Below the pieces are notes generated by a model. It was given only the letters and a program-made list of their open reading frames with translations, searched no databases and was not told the DNA's origin. Positions 53,250 to 63,358 of a stretch of DNA of 64,000 nt are shown here, piece by piece (position 1 is the stretch's first letter; each line of letters opens with the position of its first letter). The stretch is from Mycolicibacterium austroafricanum (GTDB lineage Bacteria; Actinomycetota; Actinomycetes; Mycobacteriales; Mycobacteriaceae). The position numbers and the translations under genes are program-made. Location of the stretch: contig NZ_CACSIP010000012.1 in assembly GCF_902705885.1 (NCBI RefSeq), positions 271,255 to 335,254 on the forward strand, in the 5' to 3' direction.

Positions 53250-53507
53250 GTGCGTACCACCATCCGTATCGACGACGCGCTGTATCGCGAAGTCAAGGAG
53301 CGTGCGGCCCGCACAGGCCGAACGGTGGCCGCTGTACTCGAGGACGCAGTCCGCCGGGGCCTCAATCCGGCCGACGCCGGCGCACGCGAGACCTTCTCGG
53401 TGCAGCCCATAGGCGAAGGCGGACTGATGCCCGGCGTGGATCTGTCGTCGAACGCCTCGCTGTCCGAGAGCATGGATACCGAGGAATCGCTCGATGCGAT
53501 GCGTTGA
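53250..53507 (+). CDS. vapB: VapB-type antitoxin
   Basis: GTG 53250 gives 85 residues. The N-terminal ribbon-helix-helix MRTTIRIDDALYREVKERAA followed by RTGRTVAAVLEDAVRRGL is a DNA-binding antitoxin domain. The C-terminal ~35 residues are the toxin-binding tail, with the acidic [11 protein letters not shown] near the end. It overlaps vapC by 14 bp, as is usual in VapBC modules. Confidence 0.92.
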   Translation: MRTTIRIDDALYREVKERAARTGRTVAAVLEDAVRRGLNPADAGARETFSVQPIGEGGLMPGVDLSSNASLSESMDTEESLDAMR

Positions 53508-53937
53508 CACCAACGTTCTGGTGTACGCGTACCGCGCGGACCTGCCCGAGAATCAGACGTACCGAGTGCTCCTCGAGCAATGGGCGAACGACGACCAACC
53601 CCTTGGCATCCCCGACGTCGTCACAAGCGGTTTCGTGCGGATCATGACAAATCGCAGGGTGTTTCGTGAGCCCACTTCACCGGCCGAAGCGTGGGCAGCG
53701 GTCGATGCCTTGCTGCGAGCTCCGGCGACGATCGCCCTTCGGGCCGGCTCACGCCATTGGGACCTGTTTCGGCAGTTGGCCGCTGACATCGACGCCCGCG
53801 GCAACGACGTGCCCGACGCCTACCTCGCCGCGTACGCAGTCGAGAACAACGCGACATTTCTGAGCGCCGACCGCGGCTTCGCCAGGTTCGGTCGACTGCG
53901 TTGGCGGCATCCGGTGGACGGCGTCAGCGGTAGTTGA
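53494..53937 (+). CDS. vapC: VapC-type PIN-domain ribonuclease toxin
   Basis: 147 residues. PIN fold: [20 protein letters not shown] with the first catalytic Asp at residue 5, and the later acidic residues in [18 protein letters not shown] and [18 protein letters not shown] near 105-135. PIN toxins cleave RNA (often tRNA) and are held inactive by VapB. The gene overlaps vapB by 14 bp, and its 3' end overlaps convergent yajQ by 14 bp. From memory M. tuberculosis has a different vapBC (Rv0549c/0550c) near menB, so toxin modules seem mobile around this locus. Confidence 0.92.
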   Translation: MRCVDTNVLVYAYRADLPENQTYRVLLEQWANDDQPLGIPDVVTSGFVRIMTNRRVFREPTSPAEAWAAVDALLRAPATIALRAGSRHWDLFRQLAADIDARGNDVPDAYLAAYAVENNATFLSADRGFARFGRLRWRHPVDGVSGS

Positions 53938-54415
53938 CGAACTGCACGGCGACGTCGAGGTCGGCGCCGCGCAGCAGTGACTGCACCGCCTGAAGGTCGT
54001 CGCGCTTCTTGGAGCTGACGCGGATCTCCTCGCCCTGGATCTGCGCCTTGACGCCTTTGGGGCCTTCGTCGCGGATGAGCTTGGTGATCTTCTTGGCTTC
54101 CTCGCTGCTGATGCCCTGTTTGAGGGTGCCGCTGACCTTGTAGGTCTTGCCGCTGGCCTGCGGATCCCCGGCGTCGAACGCCTTCATGGAGATGTCGCGG
54201 CGCACCAACTTCTCTTTGAACACGTCGACGGCGGCCTTCACCCGCTCCTCGGTGGAGGAGACGATCTCGATGGCCTCCTCGCCCTTCCACTCGATGCTGG
54301 TGTCGGTGCCACGGAAGTCGAAGCGCGTGGACAGCTCTTTGGCAGCCTGGTTGAGCGCGTTGTCGACCTCCTGGCGATCGACCTTGCTGACGACGTCGAA
54401 CGATGAATCCGCCAT
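53924..54415 (-). CDS. yajQ: YajQ-family nucleotide-binding protein
   Basis: From ATG 54415 the protein has 163 residues. [20 protein letters not shown] at the start, [17 protein letters not shown] near 31 and [17 protein letters not shown] near 95 are signatures of YajQ/DUF520. The protein is a two-RRM-like fold shown in other bacteria to bind cyclic di-GMP or RNA. It matches M. tuberculosis Rv0566c. The longer frame to 54595 is not supported. Overlap with vapC is at the 3' end. Confidence 0.94.
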   Translation of the reverse strand: MADSSFDVVSKVDRQEVDNALNQAAKELSTRFDFRGTDTSIEWKGEEAIEIVSSTEERVKAAVDVFKEKLVRRDISMKAFDAGDPQASGKTYKVSGTLKQGISSEEAKKITKLIRDEGPKGVKAQIQGEEIRVSSKKRDDLQAVQSLLRGADLDVAVQFVNYR

Positions 54416-54573
54416 TGGACTCGTCCCTCCCTCGATGGTGGTGTGAGTGCTTGGTTCCATCTTGGCCGCTGCGCGGCACAACGTGAACACCGGCCCCCAC
54501 CCGCCGGTTTGTGCCGGGGGCCGGTCGTCGTTGTATCCTGCTGAACGCGCTTGGAGCGCACACGCAGCACCCA

Positions 54574-54656
54574 GGCAGGTTGCCCGAGCGGCCAATGGGA
54601 GCGGACTGTAAATCCGTCGGCTTACGCCTACACAGGTTCGAATCCTGTACCTGCCA
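54574..54656 (+). tRNA. tRNA-Tyr (GTA)
   Basis: 83 nt without an encoded CCA. The acceptor arm GGCAGGT pairs with ACCTGCC, followed by discriminator A. The anticodon loop CTGTAAA has GTA at 54608-54610 (tyrosine). A long class II variable arm lies around 54616-54631, and the T loop GGTTCGAATCC is intact. A strong terminator follows 6 bp downstream. Confidence 0.97.
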
Positions 54657-54661
54657 CGCTG

Positions 54662-54689
54662 ATCAGGCCCCCTTCCGAGGGGGCCTGAT
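54662..54689 (+). terminator. Intrinsic-type terminator after tRNA-Tyr
   Basis: A perfect 12-bp stem (ATCAGGCCCCCT against AGGGGGCCTGAT) with a TCCG loop lies directly behind the tRNA. The tail is only TTGCG, so it is a strong GC hairpin with a weak U-tract, common in mycobacteria. Confidence 0.9.
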
Positions 54690-54759
54690 TGCGTTCAGGA
54701 TGGACGCCATTCACCGCCGCGCCGCGGGTGAGCCCGAACGGGCTCGGGCCGGTACGAAC

Positions 54760-55530
54760 TCACTCGGCAGGAGCGGGTATCGCTGTCAGCGGTTGACCTT
54801 GCTCAGCAGCCCACACCATGTCGATGCAGAATTTCTCACCAATCGGAAGCTCCTTCGGCGTCGAGACGTGCTGCCAAAATGCGTTCTCACTGAGCAAGCC
54901 GAGGGTGCCAACCCTGACCTCTTTCTCAACTCCCGGAACCCGCACCGTGACCGATCCGTCCGCTACGTCCATCTCGAATCGGTACGTGCCGTTCAGTGCC
55001 AGGGGCGGGTTGAACGTACCCTTGGCCACCTGCGCAGGTGTGTCGCCGTCCCGATGCTTGGATAACCGCCAGCTGGCGGGGGAGACCGTGAGCTGCACCA
55101 GGTTTCGGCCCAGGCTGTCATCTGCTGCGATGCCCATGACCAGCGTCTCGTATCCTCCGTTTCTGACCTTCGTCCAGCGTCCCTCCGCGCCGATGCGACG
55201 AACGGTGCCTCGAAGCGTCTGGACTGCGTAGACGTTGGTGTCGTCGGACGACACGAAGTGGCCATCGCGGATGAACGCGCCTGTCTCCACCGGAAGGGCG
55301 GGGTTGGCGGGTTCGCCTCTGCGCATCTCCCATCTGACGCCCAGACCACCGTCGGTGTTGGGACGCTCGAAATCATCGACGAACGATGCGCCCGGCGCCA
55401 GTGGAGGGGGTGGGGGAGCGACGGGCGCCGGCGGCGTGTAGCGAGATTCGTACGGCGGCGGTTCATGAGCACAAGCACTGACCGCCGTGAACAGCAATGC
55501 AGCAGCAAACAGTCGCTTCGGCCCCACCAT
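54760..55530 (-). CDS. Predicted lipoprotein of unknown function
   Basis: 256 residues. The signal LFAAALLFTAVSAC contains a lipobox (AVSAC; Cys near 20). A proline-rich linker (YTPPAPVAPPPPPLAPG) leads into a ~190-residue beta-rich domain starting FVDDFERPNTDGGLGVRWEM. This opening recalls concanavalin-like/LamG-type folds (FxDxFxRP..GLG..W), but I cannot assign a named family. It is probably anchored in the cell envelope. The 171 bp between it and 55702 are non-coding and contain one 14-bp perfect palindrome at 55579-55592. Confidence 0.85.
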   Translation of the reverse strand: MVGPKRLFAAALLFTAVSACAHEPPPYESRYTPPAPVAPPPPPLAPGASFVDDFERPNTDGGLGVRWEMRRGEPANPALPVETGAFIRDGHFVSSDDTNVYAVQTLRGTVRRIGAEGRWTKVRNGGYETLVMGIAADDSLGRNLVQLTVSPASWRLSKHRDGDTPAQVAKGTFNPPLALNGTYRFEMDVADGSVTVRVPGVEKEVRVGTLGLLSENAFWQHVSTPKELPIGEKFCIDMVWAAEQGQPLTAIPAPAE

Positions 55531-55701
55531 GCATGAAGTTTAGTCGGAGTTATCCCTGAGCCAAGCCAAAATGGTGGTGCGGGTGCACCCGCCGGTCTTC
55601 CGCTTGCCCCTGACGATCCCGTGTCACTCAGAACCGATCAATCACCCAGAGCACCGCAGCGCCGGGAATACCCGCTGCCGTTTCCGCGGTAGATACCTGA
55701 C

Positions 55702-56124
55702 ATGGACAAAGCAGCATTCGACGAGATGAACCGCACGGTGATCGCGGAGTTCCGCACCAAAGGCGGCACGGCCGGCGGGGTGTTCGAGGGCAAGCCGTTG
55801 GTGCTCGTGCACCATGTCGGCGCGAAGTCGGGCACCGAGCGCATCGCTCCCCTCGTGCCGCTGTTGGACGACGGCCGTATCTTCGTCTTCGCCAGCAAGG
55901 GCGGCGCCGACAACCACCCGGACTGGTACCACAACCTGATGACGCACCCGGAGGTCACCGTCGAGCAGGGCACCGAGACGTTCCGCGCCACCGCACGGGC
56001 ACTCGAGGGGGACGAGCGCGACGAGGTCTACGCCAAGCAGGTCGCTGCGGAACCGCAGTTCGGTGACTATCAGCGCAAGACGACGCGGGTTATCCCGGTC
56101 GTCGAATTGGTGCGGGCCAGCTGA
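55702..56124 (+). CDS. Nitroreductase-family deazaflavin-dependent oxidoreductase
   Basis: 140 residues. LVLVHHVGAKSGTERIAPLV near residue 33 and FVFASKGGADNHPDWYHNLM near 61, followed by HPEVTVEQGTETFRATARAL, are highly typical of F420-dependent FDOR-A enzymes (Ddn/Rv1558 group). It reduces substrates with reduced F420. It stands alone on its strand and abuts the convergent thioesterase gene (56124/56125). Confidence 0.93.
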   Translation: MDKAAFDEMNRTVIAEFRTKGGTAGGVFEGKPLVLVHHVGAKSGTERIAPLVPLLDDGRIFVFASKGGADNHPDWYHNLMTHPEVTVEQGTETFRATARALEGDERDEVYAKQVAAEPQFGDYQRKTTRVIPVVELVRAS

Positions 56125-56901
56125 TCACAACCGCCACAGCGACTCCTGCGCCACGCTCGCCACCAGGGTGCCGTCCTCGTCGACGATCGATCCGCGGGCC
56201 AGGCCGCGGGCGTCGCTGTGGCTGATGGCCTGGGCGTCGTAGAGATGCCACCGCTGCGGGTCGAAGGGGCGATGCAGCCACAGCGCGTGGTCGAGGCTGG
56301 CCGCGCCGCCCTGGGGGAGCTGCTCTCCGGGCGGCCGGGCGGTGGCCACCATCCCGACGTCGGAGATGAAGGTCAGCGCACACGCCCGCAGTAGCGGGTC
56401 GTCCTCGATGGTGTCGCGGCTGCGAAACCACATCGGCTGGACCGGCCACTCGTCCATTCCGGCGCCGGCGGTGCGGATCTCGAAGTGGTCGGCCCACTGC
56501 TCGGGGAGCGGGTTCGCCAGCGTGGTGTCCGCCAGGGCGACGCTGGGCGACTCGGGCCGCTGCCAATTCGTGGTGGTTTCGGCCCGGTGGAACGAGGCCA
56601 GCATCTCGAAGATCGGCGCGCCGTCCTGGCTGGCGGTGATCCGGCGGGTGTTGAACGACTTGCCGTCACGGGTGAGTTCGACGACGTACTGCACGTCGAC
56701 GCCGACCCGCCCACCTTTGATGTAGTACGCGTGCAATGACTGCGGCAACCGGCCGGACTCCAGCGTCGCGCCGGCCGCGGCCAGCGCCTGGGCGGCGATC
56801 AGCCCGCCGAACAGCCGGCCGCCGGCGCCGAAAGCTGCGGTACTGCGAAAGGTCTCACCCTCGCCGTCGAGTCGCACCAGGTCGGCGATCCAGCTCGGCA
56901 T
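56125..56901 (-). CDS. tesB: Acyl-CoA thioesterase, TesB type
   Basis: From ATG 56901 the enzyme has 258 residues, a little shorter than E. coli TesB (~286). Double hot-dog fold: FGAGGRLFGGLIAAQALAAA near residue 22, LHAYYIKGGRVGVDVQYVVE near 50 and the catalytic Asp region SLDHALWLHRPFDPQRWHLY near 205. It hydrolyses acyl-CoA to free acid and CoA. The frame extends to 57066, but those extra residues are not family-like and are antisense to the next gene. Confidence 0.92.
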   Translation of the reverse strand: MPSWIADLVRLDGEGETFRSTAAFGAGGRLFGGLIAAQALAAAGATLESGRLPQSLHAYYIKGGRVGVDVQYVVELTRDGKSFNTRRITASQDGAPIFEMLASFHRAETTTNWQRPESPSVALADTTLANPLPEQWADHFEIRTAGAGMDEWPVQPMWFRSRDTIEDDPLLRACALTFISDVGMVATARPPGEQLPQGGAASLDHALWLHRPFDPQRWHLYDAQAISHSDARGLARGSIVDEDGTLVASVAQESLWRL

Positions 56902-56949
56902 GGTCCTCCATCGGTGTTGAGCGCAGTTGCCACATGTTAAGGGTTCGCC

Positions 56950-59487
56950 GTGGACGGCTCTGACTGCGGGGCTGGGGGCGATTCGGTGATTCGGCATCAG
57001 CCCGCTAACCGCAGGTCTACGCTCGGGCTCAAGTGGGAGGGGGTCCCCGGGGTGGTGCAGCAACATATTGGTTGGGTCGCCGGTGTCGCGATGTCCGCAG
57101 GTGTCGGGGCGGCGGTGCTCCTCGGCGGGACGGCGGTGGCCGCCGCGGACACCTCAGCGTCGGACGCCTCTACGTCGGACACTTCTACGTCGGACACCAC
57201 AGCGTCGGACACCACAGCGTCGGACACCGGCGATGCCGACAAGCGCGACCTCCGGGCCAAACGCTCCGACGAGGCGCCAGAGTCAGTGGTCGAGGACACC
57301 GACGTGTCCGACGACGAGGACATCGCAGACGAACTGGCCGACGAACCTGACGAGGCTGACGACGATATGGCGGACGTCGCGGCCGAGCCAGAGATCGACG
57401 ACGTCGATTTCATCGAGGACGACCCAGCCGACGAGGACGTCGACGACTCGCTGCCCGCGCAGACTCAGGCCGTCGCTGCAGTGGTGTCGTCGGCACGGCG
57501 TGACGCCGAGGAACCCGCCGACACCGTCGCGGCCGCGAATGTCGCGAACTCGGCGCCCACGGTCACGACATCGGTCGACCGCCCCGACGGGCTGACCGGC
57601 GTCACCGACGTGACCGTCATCGGCGAGGACCCGGACGGCGACGCGCTGAGCTACACCGCCGACAGGGCCCGCTTCGGGCGGGTCATCGGTGACGGCACCG
57701 GCGCGTTCACCTACACGCCGACGAGTTTCTCCCGGTTGCTGGCCCGGTTCCTGCCGTTCATCCGCTCCGACCGGTTCGCTGTCACCGTGAGCGACGGTCG
57801 CGGCGGCGTCACGTCGACGACCGTGACCACCATGATCGTCCCCCTCAACAGTGCGCCGCGAGCCCGCGGCACCACCGTGAACACGCCCGCCGCGGGCACC
57901 GGTGCGGTGACCGGCAGGGTGACCGCCGTCGACCCCAACTGGGACAAGCTGAGCTTCGTCGGCGCCACCACGCAGACCGCCAAGGGCAGCGTCACCGTCA
58001 ATGGCAACGGCACCTTCACCTACACGCCGACGGCGGCGGCCCGCCATCAGGCCGCGGCCATCACCGCATCGCCGGCCGACCGATCCGACATGTTCCGGGT
58101 GGCTGTCGCCGACGAGTACGGTGCTGTCACCGAGATCCCGGTGACAGTGGCGATCAGCCCGTTCAACACGGCGCCGACCGGCGGCGCCACCGTCAACGCC
58201 CCGAACGCCACCAGCGGCGTCGTCACCGGGGCGGTGATCGGGACCGACGCAGACGGCGACACGCTGACCTACAGCGGTTCCACCACCACCGAGAAGGGCA
58301 CGGTCGTGGTGAGCGCGGACGGTGCGATCACCTACTCGCCCAACGACATCGCCAGGCTCCTGGCCGGATCGGTGTACTCCACGCCGGCTCGACGGTCCGA
58401 CACCTTCGGGGTCACGATCACCGACGGACACGGCGGTAGTACCACCGTGACGGTCAGCGTCGTGATCACTCCCGACAGCCAGTCCCCGGCGACGGTGCCA
58501 CAATCCACGTTCTGCGGCTGCATCCTGATGCCGGCCGACACCATCTATCACGCCGATATCCGGAATCTGCCCACGTTGGCCGAATCGGATGGCTGGATCG
58601 AACACCTCGGTGGTAGCAGGGGCGCGACCCTGCGTGCGGGCTGGGGCGGCAACGAGTGGATGGGCAGCACCGGCGGCATCCCGGTGAATGTGGTCGGCGC
58701 CGACCACCCCACGGAGACAGTGATTTTCAACCGCGGCTATTCGACCACGGGCCCCGGCATCGACGACCGGCCGTACGCGATCCCTGATCGACCCCTGGTC
58801 GAGGGCATGCCGTCGTATCCGGCGTGGGACCGGCACCTGTTCGTGTTCCAGGAGGGGACCTGCATCTCGCAGGAGCTGATCAACGTCGCCAACGGTGTCG
58901 AGCTGCCCGGCGCTGGAGTCCTCGACATCCTCGGCAACGCCCTCTACCGGTCGATCTGGGGGTCGTCCTGGATCGCGCAGGGCGGCGTGCACTACGACAT
59001 GAATTCGGCGCTGTACCCGAGCATCGGCTTCGCCAACGCCGCGAGAATGCCGCAGGTGCCGATGATGCTGCGACCCGATGAGATCGAACGGGGATATGTC
59101 GACCACATGCTGGGCATCACGATAGCCAAAGACCTTGGCGCAGGCTATGTATGGCCGGCGCGCGCCGGTGACGGCAGCGGTGCCGACGGTGTGCCGATGG
59201 GCATGGTGTTCCGGCTGCGCGACGACGTCGACCTCAGCGGCTACGCCGAATCCACCCAGGCCGTGCTTCGGGCATTGCAGGTGCACGGAGCGGTCATCTT
59301 CGACTCGGGCGGACCGGGCAATGACGGCATGAATCTCGTCGGGATGAGCAACGGCTGGGAGGGCGTTGACCTGGCCGGCATGCAACGGGAACTGTCCACG
59401 ATTCCGCTGCAGTGGTTCGACGCCGTCGACGTCACGGGCATCGCCGTCGATCCCGCTACCGGCTGGCAGATCGCCTCACCCGCCTAG
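56950..59487 (+). CDS. Large secreted protein with VCBS/Ig-like repeats and an uncharacterised C-terminal domain
   Basis: GTG 56950 gives 845 residues; GTG 56986 is an alternative. A signal-like helix (VAGVAMSAGVGAAVLLGGTA) ends at VAAAD. Residues ~66-100 are Ser/Thr/Asp repeats (TSDTTASDT) and ~100-175 are strongly acidic. Three VCBS/cadherin-like Ig repeats of ~105 residues start near 199, 299 and 405 (each N[ST]AP.., FTYTPT, VxVxDxxGG). Residues ~517-845 form a separate domain with two early Cys (STFCGCILMPADTIYHADIR), DRHLFVFQEGTC and VPMGMVFRLRDDVDLSGYAE. I recall similar sequences as secreted hypothetical proteins in actinobacteria. Possibly a surface adhesin or glycan-binding or -degrading protein. 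Confidence 0.85.
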   Translation: MDGSDCGAGGDSVIRHQPANRRSTLGLKWEGVPGVVQQHIGWVAGVAMSAGVGAAVLLGGTAVAAADTSASDASTSDTSTSDTTASDTTASDTGDADKRDLRAKRSDEAPESVVEDTDVSDDEDIADELADEPDEADDDMADVAAEPEIDDVDFIEDDPADEDVDDSLPAQTQAVAAVVSSARRDAEEPADTVAAANVANSAPTVTTSVDRPDGLTGVTDVTVIGEDPDGDALSYTADRARFGRVIGDGTGAFTYTPTSFSRLLARFLPFIRSDRFAVTVSDGRGGVTSTTVTTMIVPLNSAPRARGTTVNTPAAGTGAVTGRVTAVDPNWDKLSFVGATTQTAKGSVTVNGNGTFTYTPTAAARHQAAAITASPADRSDMFRVAVADEYGAVTEIPVTVAISPFNTAPTGGATVNAPNATSGVVTGAVIGTDADGDTLTYSGSTTTEKGTVVVSADGAITYSPNDIARLLAGSVYSTPARRSDTFGVTITDGHGGSTTVTVSVVITPDSQSPATVPQSTFCGCILMPADTIYHADIRNLPTLAESDGWIEHLGGSRGATLRAGWGGNEWMGSTGGIPVNVVGADHPTETVIFNRGYSTTGPGIDDRPYAIPDRPLVEGMPSYPAWDRHLFVFQEGTCISQELINVANGVELPGAGVLDILGNALYRSIWGSSWIAQGGVHYDMNSALYPSIGFANAARMPQVPMMLRPDEIERGYVDHMLGITIAKDLGAGYVWPARAGDGSGADGVPMGMVFRLRDDVDLSGYAESTQAVLRALQVHGAVIFDSGGPGNDGMNLVGMSNGWEGVDLAGMQRELSTIPLQWFDAVDVTGIAVDPATGWQIASPA

Positions 59488-59545
59488 TTGTTGCCTCGAA
59501 CCACACCTCAAGACGCTCATCGAAGCGTGTCGGAGCGCCGGAAGG

Positions 59546-59581
59546 GGCTGCGATCGACGACATGACGTCATCATCGCAGCC
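59546..59581. terminator. Hairpin between convergent genes
   Basis: GGCTGCGAT (59546-59554) and ATCGCAGCC (59573-59581) pair perfectly; the loop contains the self-complementary ATGACGTCAT. It lies in the 111-bp gap between the secreted protein gene and the convergent methyltransferase gene, so a bidirectional terminator is likely. Confidence 0.6.
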
Positions 59582-59598
59582 ACCTCCGACAAGTCCGG

Positions 59599-61251
<1,653 letters not shown>

Positions 61252-61275
61252 GCGACCTTTCTTTGCGTAGCTTGT

Positions 61276-61305
61276 CGCACGCATCCGAAGTCGCCGATGC
61301 GTGCG
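61276..61305 (-). promoter_or_regulatory. 10-bp perfect palindrome in the leader of the betaine-synthesis gene
   Basis: CGCACGCATC (61276-61285) and GATGCGTGCG (61296-61305) flank a 10-bp spacer, 25 bp upstream of the ATG at 61251. A second GC-rich hairpin (CCCCGC-AGA-GCGGGG) lies at 61361-61375. Together they suggest an operator or a structured mRNA leader; no known riboswitch class was recognised. The rest of 61252-61498 holds no gene. Confidence 0.5.
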
Positions 61306-61498
61306 CTGTTCCTTCGTTCTGAGGACTGCGCACGCCGGGCGAAGGCGTTGCCGCGCCGTTCCCCGCAGAGCGGGGGACAGGCAACCGCCGCACCCACACC
61401 GCCGACCCAGTCTATTTCACGACGTCGTTTCCGCGACCGCTAGAGCCGCCGCGACCGCCGGTCGTAGGGTGATATGGCGTCGTCACGGAAGGGAGAAC

Positions 61499-62191
61499 AT
61501 GACCGAACCAGAGCCGTCTGTGCTGGTCTTCGATGTCAACGAAACCCTCCTCGACATCGAGTCGCTGCAACCGCGCTTCGAGCGCATCTTCGATGATCCC
61601 CGGGTGCTACGGGAGTGGTTCGGACAGCTGGTGATGTACTCCATGGCGCTCACGCTGTCGGGTCGCTACACCGACTTCGCCACCCTGGGACGAGCGGTGC
61701 TGCAGATGATTGCCGACGTGCACCGCGTCGACGTCGGGGACGACGACCTGCGTGATTTCACCGCCGGGATGCAGACCTTGCCGGCTCACCCGGACGTCGC
61801 CGACGGACTGACCACGTTGCGTGACCGCGGCTACCGGCTGGTCACGCTGACCAATTCACCCCCACCCGCGGATGGCCGCAGCCCGCTGCACACCGCGGGT
61901 CTCAGCGACTTCTTCGAACGCCAGTTCAGCGTCGACCCGCAGCGGAGGTTCAAACCGTCGCCGCAGCTGTACACCGTGGTCGCCGAGGACCTGGGCGTGC
62001 CGGCCTCGGCCTGCATGATGGTGGCCGCACATCCGTGGGATCTGATTGGTGCGCAGGCGGCGGGGATGAGCGCGGCGCTGCTCACCCGCCCGGGCAACGC
62101 CGCACTGCCGGTGCCCGGTATCCCCGCGCCCACCGTCGTCGCCGACGACGTACCCGACCTCGCCCGCCGACTGAGCGGAACCCGATCATGA
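61499..62191 (+). CDS. Haloacid-dehalogenase type II-like HAD hydrolase
   Basis: From ATG 61499 (AAGGGAGA upstream) the protein has 230 residues. Motif I is VLVFDVNETLLD (the nucleophile Asp followed by the dehalogenase-like xNET), motif II TLTNSPPP, the lysine is in RFKPSPQLY and motif IV is MVAAHPWDLIGAQAAGM. This layout (HPWD near the end) is that of the L-2-haloacid dehalogenase group, so C-halogen or a related hydrolysis is possible. It overlaps the FAD monooxygenase gene by ATGA. Confidence 0.9.
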   Translation: MTEPEPSVLVFDVNETLLDIESLQPRFERIFDDPRVLREWFGQLVMYSMALTLSGRYTDFATLGRAVLQMIADVHRVDVGDDDLRDFTAGMQTLPAHPDVADGLTTLRDRGYRLVTLTNSPPPADGRSPLHTAGLSDFFERQFSVDPQRRFKPSPQLYTVVAEDLGVPASACMMVAAHPWDLIGAQAAGMSAALLTRPGNAALPVPGIPAPTVVADDVPDLARRLSGTRS

Positions 62192-63351
62192 GGGTCGCGA
62201 TCAGCGGCGCCGGGGTCGCGGGCGCGGCGCTGGCCCACTGGTTGCGTCGCACCGGCCACACCCCGACGCTCATCGAGCAGGCGCCACAGTTCCGTACCGG
62301 CGGTTACATGATCGACTTCTGGGGCGTCGGCTACCGGATCGCCCAGCGGATGGGTCTCGAGGACGCGATCCTGGCCGCCGGCTACGACATCAAGGCGATC
62401 CGCTCGGTCGGGGCCGACGGCAACGTCAAGGCCGATCTGGATGCCGAGGTCTTCCGGAAGATCAGCGGCGCCGATTTCACCAGCCTGCCGCGCGGCGACC
62501 TGGCCGGCGCGATCTACGACACCATCGACGGCAAGGTCGACACCCTGTTCGGTGACAGCATCACCTCGCTCGTCGACGGACCCGGAGGGGTCGGGGTCAC
62601 CTTCGAGCACGCACCGGCCGACGAGTTCGACCTCGTCATCGGCGCCGACGGGCTGCACTCCAATGTCCGCCGGTTGGTGTTCGGGCCCGACGAGAAGTTC
62701 GAGCGCTATCTCGGCTGCAAGGTGGCGGCCTGCGTGGTGCACGGGTACCGGCCTCGCGACGAGTTGGTCTACGTCACCTACAACACCCCCGGCCGCCAGG
62801 TCGCGCGGTTCGCGCTGCGCGACGACCGCACAATGTTCCTGTTCGTGTGGCGCGCCGGCCACGACGACGAGACACCTCCGAAAGCGCAGCTGCGCAACGC
62901 TTTCAGCGATGTCGGGTGGGAGTCCGAGCAGATCCTGGCCGCCGTCGACACTGTCGACGAGCTGTACTTCGACGTGGTCAGCCAGATCAAGATGGATCAC
63001 TGGTCCCACGGTCGGGTGCTGCTGATCGGCGATGCCGCCGGCTGCATCTCACTGCTCGGCGGTGAGGGCACCGGGTTGGCGATGACGGAGGCCTACGTGC
63101 TGGCCGGGGAGCTGCAGCGCGCCGCCGGAGATCACCGACTCGCCTTCAGCCGCTACGAAGACCGGCTGCGGCCTTTCATCGCCGACAAGCAGGCCGGAGC
63201 CGAACGGATGCTGGGCTTCTTCGCCACCAAGACCCGGTTCGGCCTGTGGTTCCGCAACTTCGCGATGAACATGATGGACGTCGGGCCGCTGGCCAAACTG
63301 CTCGCGGGCAGCGTCCGCGACGACATCGACCTGCCGGATTACCGCCTTTGA
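62188..63351 (+). CDS. FAD-dependent monooxygenase (PHBH fold)
   Basis: ATG 62188 gives 387 residues. The FAD dinucleotide motif AISGAGVAGAALAHWLRRTG at the N-terminus, the DG motif LVIGADGLHSNVRRLVFG near 150 and the GD motif VLLIGDAAGCISLLGGEGTG near 275 define a class A flavoprotein hydroxylase. It probably hydroxylates an aromatic or polyketide substrate with NAD(P)H. It is coupled to the upstream HAD gene, which suggests joint degradation of a (halo)aromatic or similar compound; this is inference. Confidence 0.92.
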   Translation: MRVAISGAGVAGAALAHWLRRTGHTPTLIEQAPQFRTGGYMIDFWGVGYRIAQRMGLEDAILAAGYDIKAIRSVGADGNVKADLDAEVFRKISGADFTSLPRGDLAGAIYDTIDGKVDTLFGDSITSLVDGPGGVGVTFEHAPADEFDLVIGADGLHSNVRRLVFGPDEKFERYLGCKVAACVVHGYRPRDELVYVTYNTPGRQVARFALRDDRTMFLFVWRAGHDDETPPKAQLRNAFSDVGWESEQILAAVDTVDELYFDVVSQIKMDHWSHGRVLLIGDAAGCISLLGGEGTGLAMTEAYVLAGELQRAAGDHRLAFSRYEDRLRPFIADKQAGAERMLGFFATKTRFGLWFRNFAMNMMDVGPLAKLLAGSVRDDIDLPDYRL

Positions 63352-63358
63352 GGCCGCC

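Noticed and set aside
54574..54656. tRNA-Tyr as an attachment site of an integrated element
   Set aside because: No integrase, no duplicated tRNA 3' end and no phage genes were seen nearby; the neighbours are chromosomal genes.
55579..55592. Perfect 14-bp palindrome GCGGGTGCACCCGC
   Set aside because: A single GC-rich site without spacing to a promoter or a second copy; too likely by chance in this composition to claim an operator.
57166..57230. Short repeats encoding Ser/Thr/Asp runs as a variable microsatellite
   Set aside because: The 15-bp units are imperfect and best explained as low-complexity coding sequence; reported only within the gene entry.
61252..61498. Glycine or SAM riboswitch upstream of the betaine-synthesis gene
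   Set aside because: I looked for the conserved core motifs of glycine, SAM and SAH riboswitches on the minus strand and could not find a convincing match; only generic hairpins are reported.
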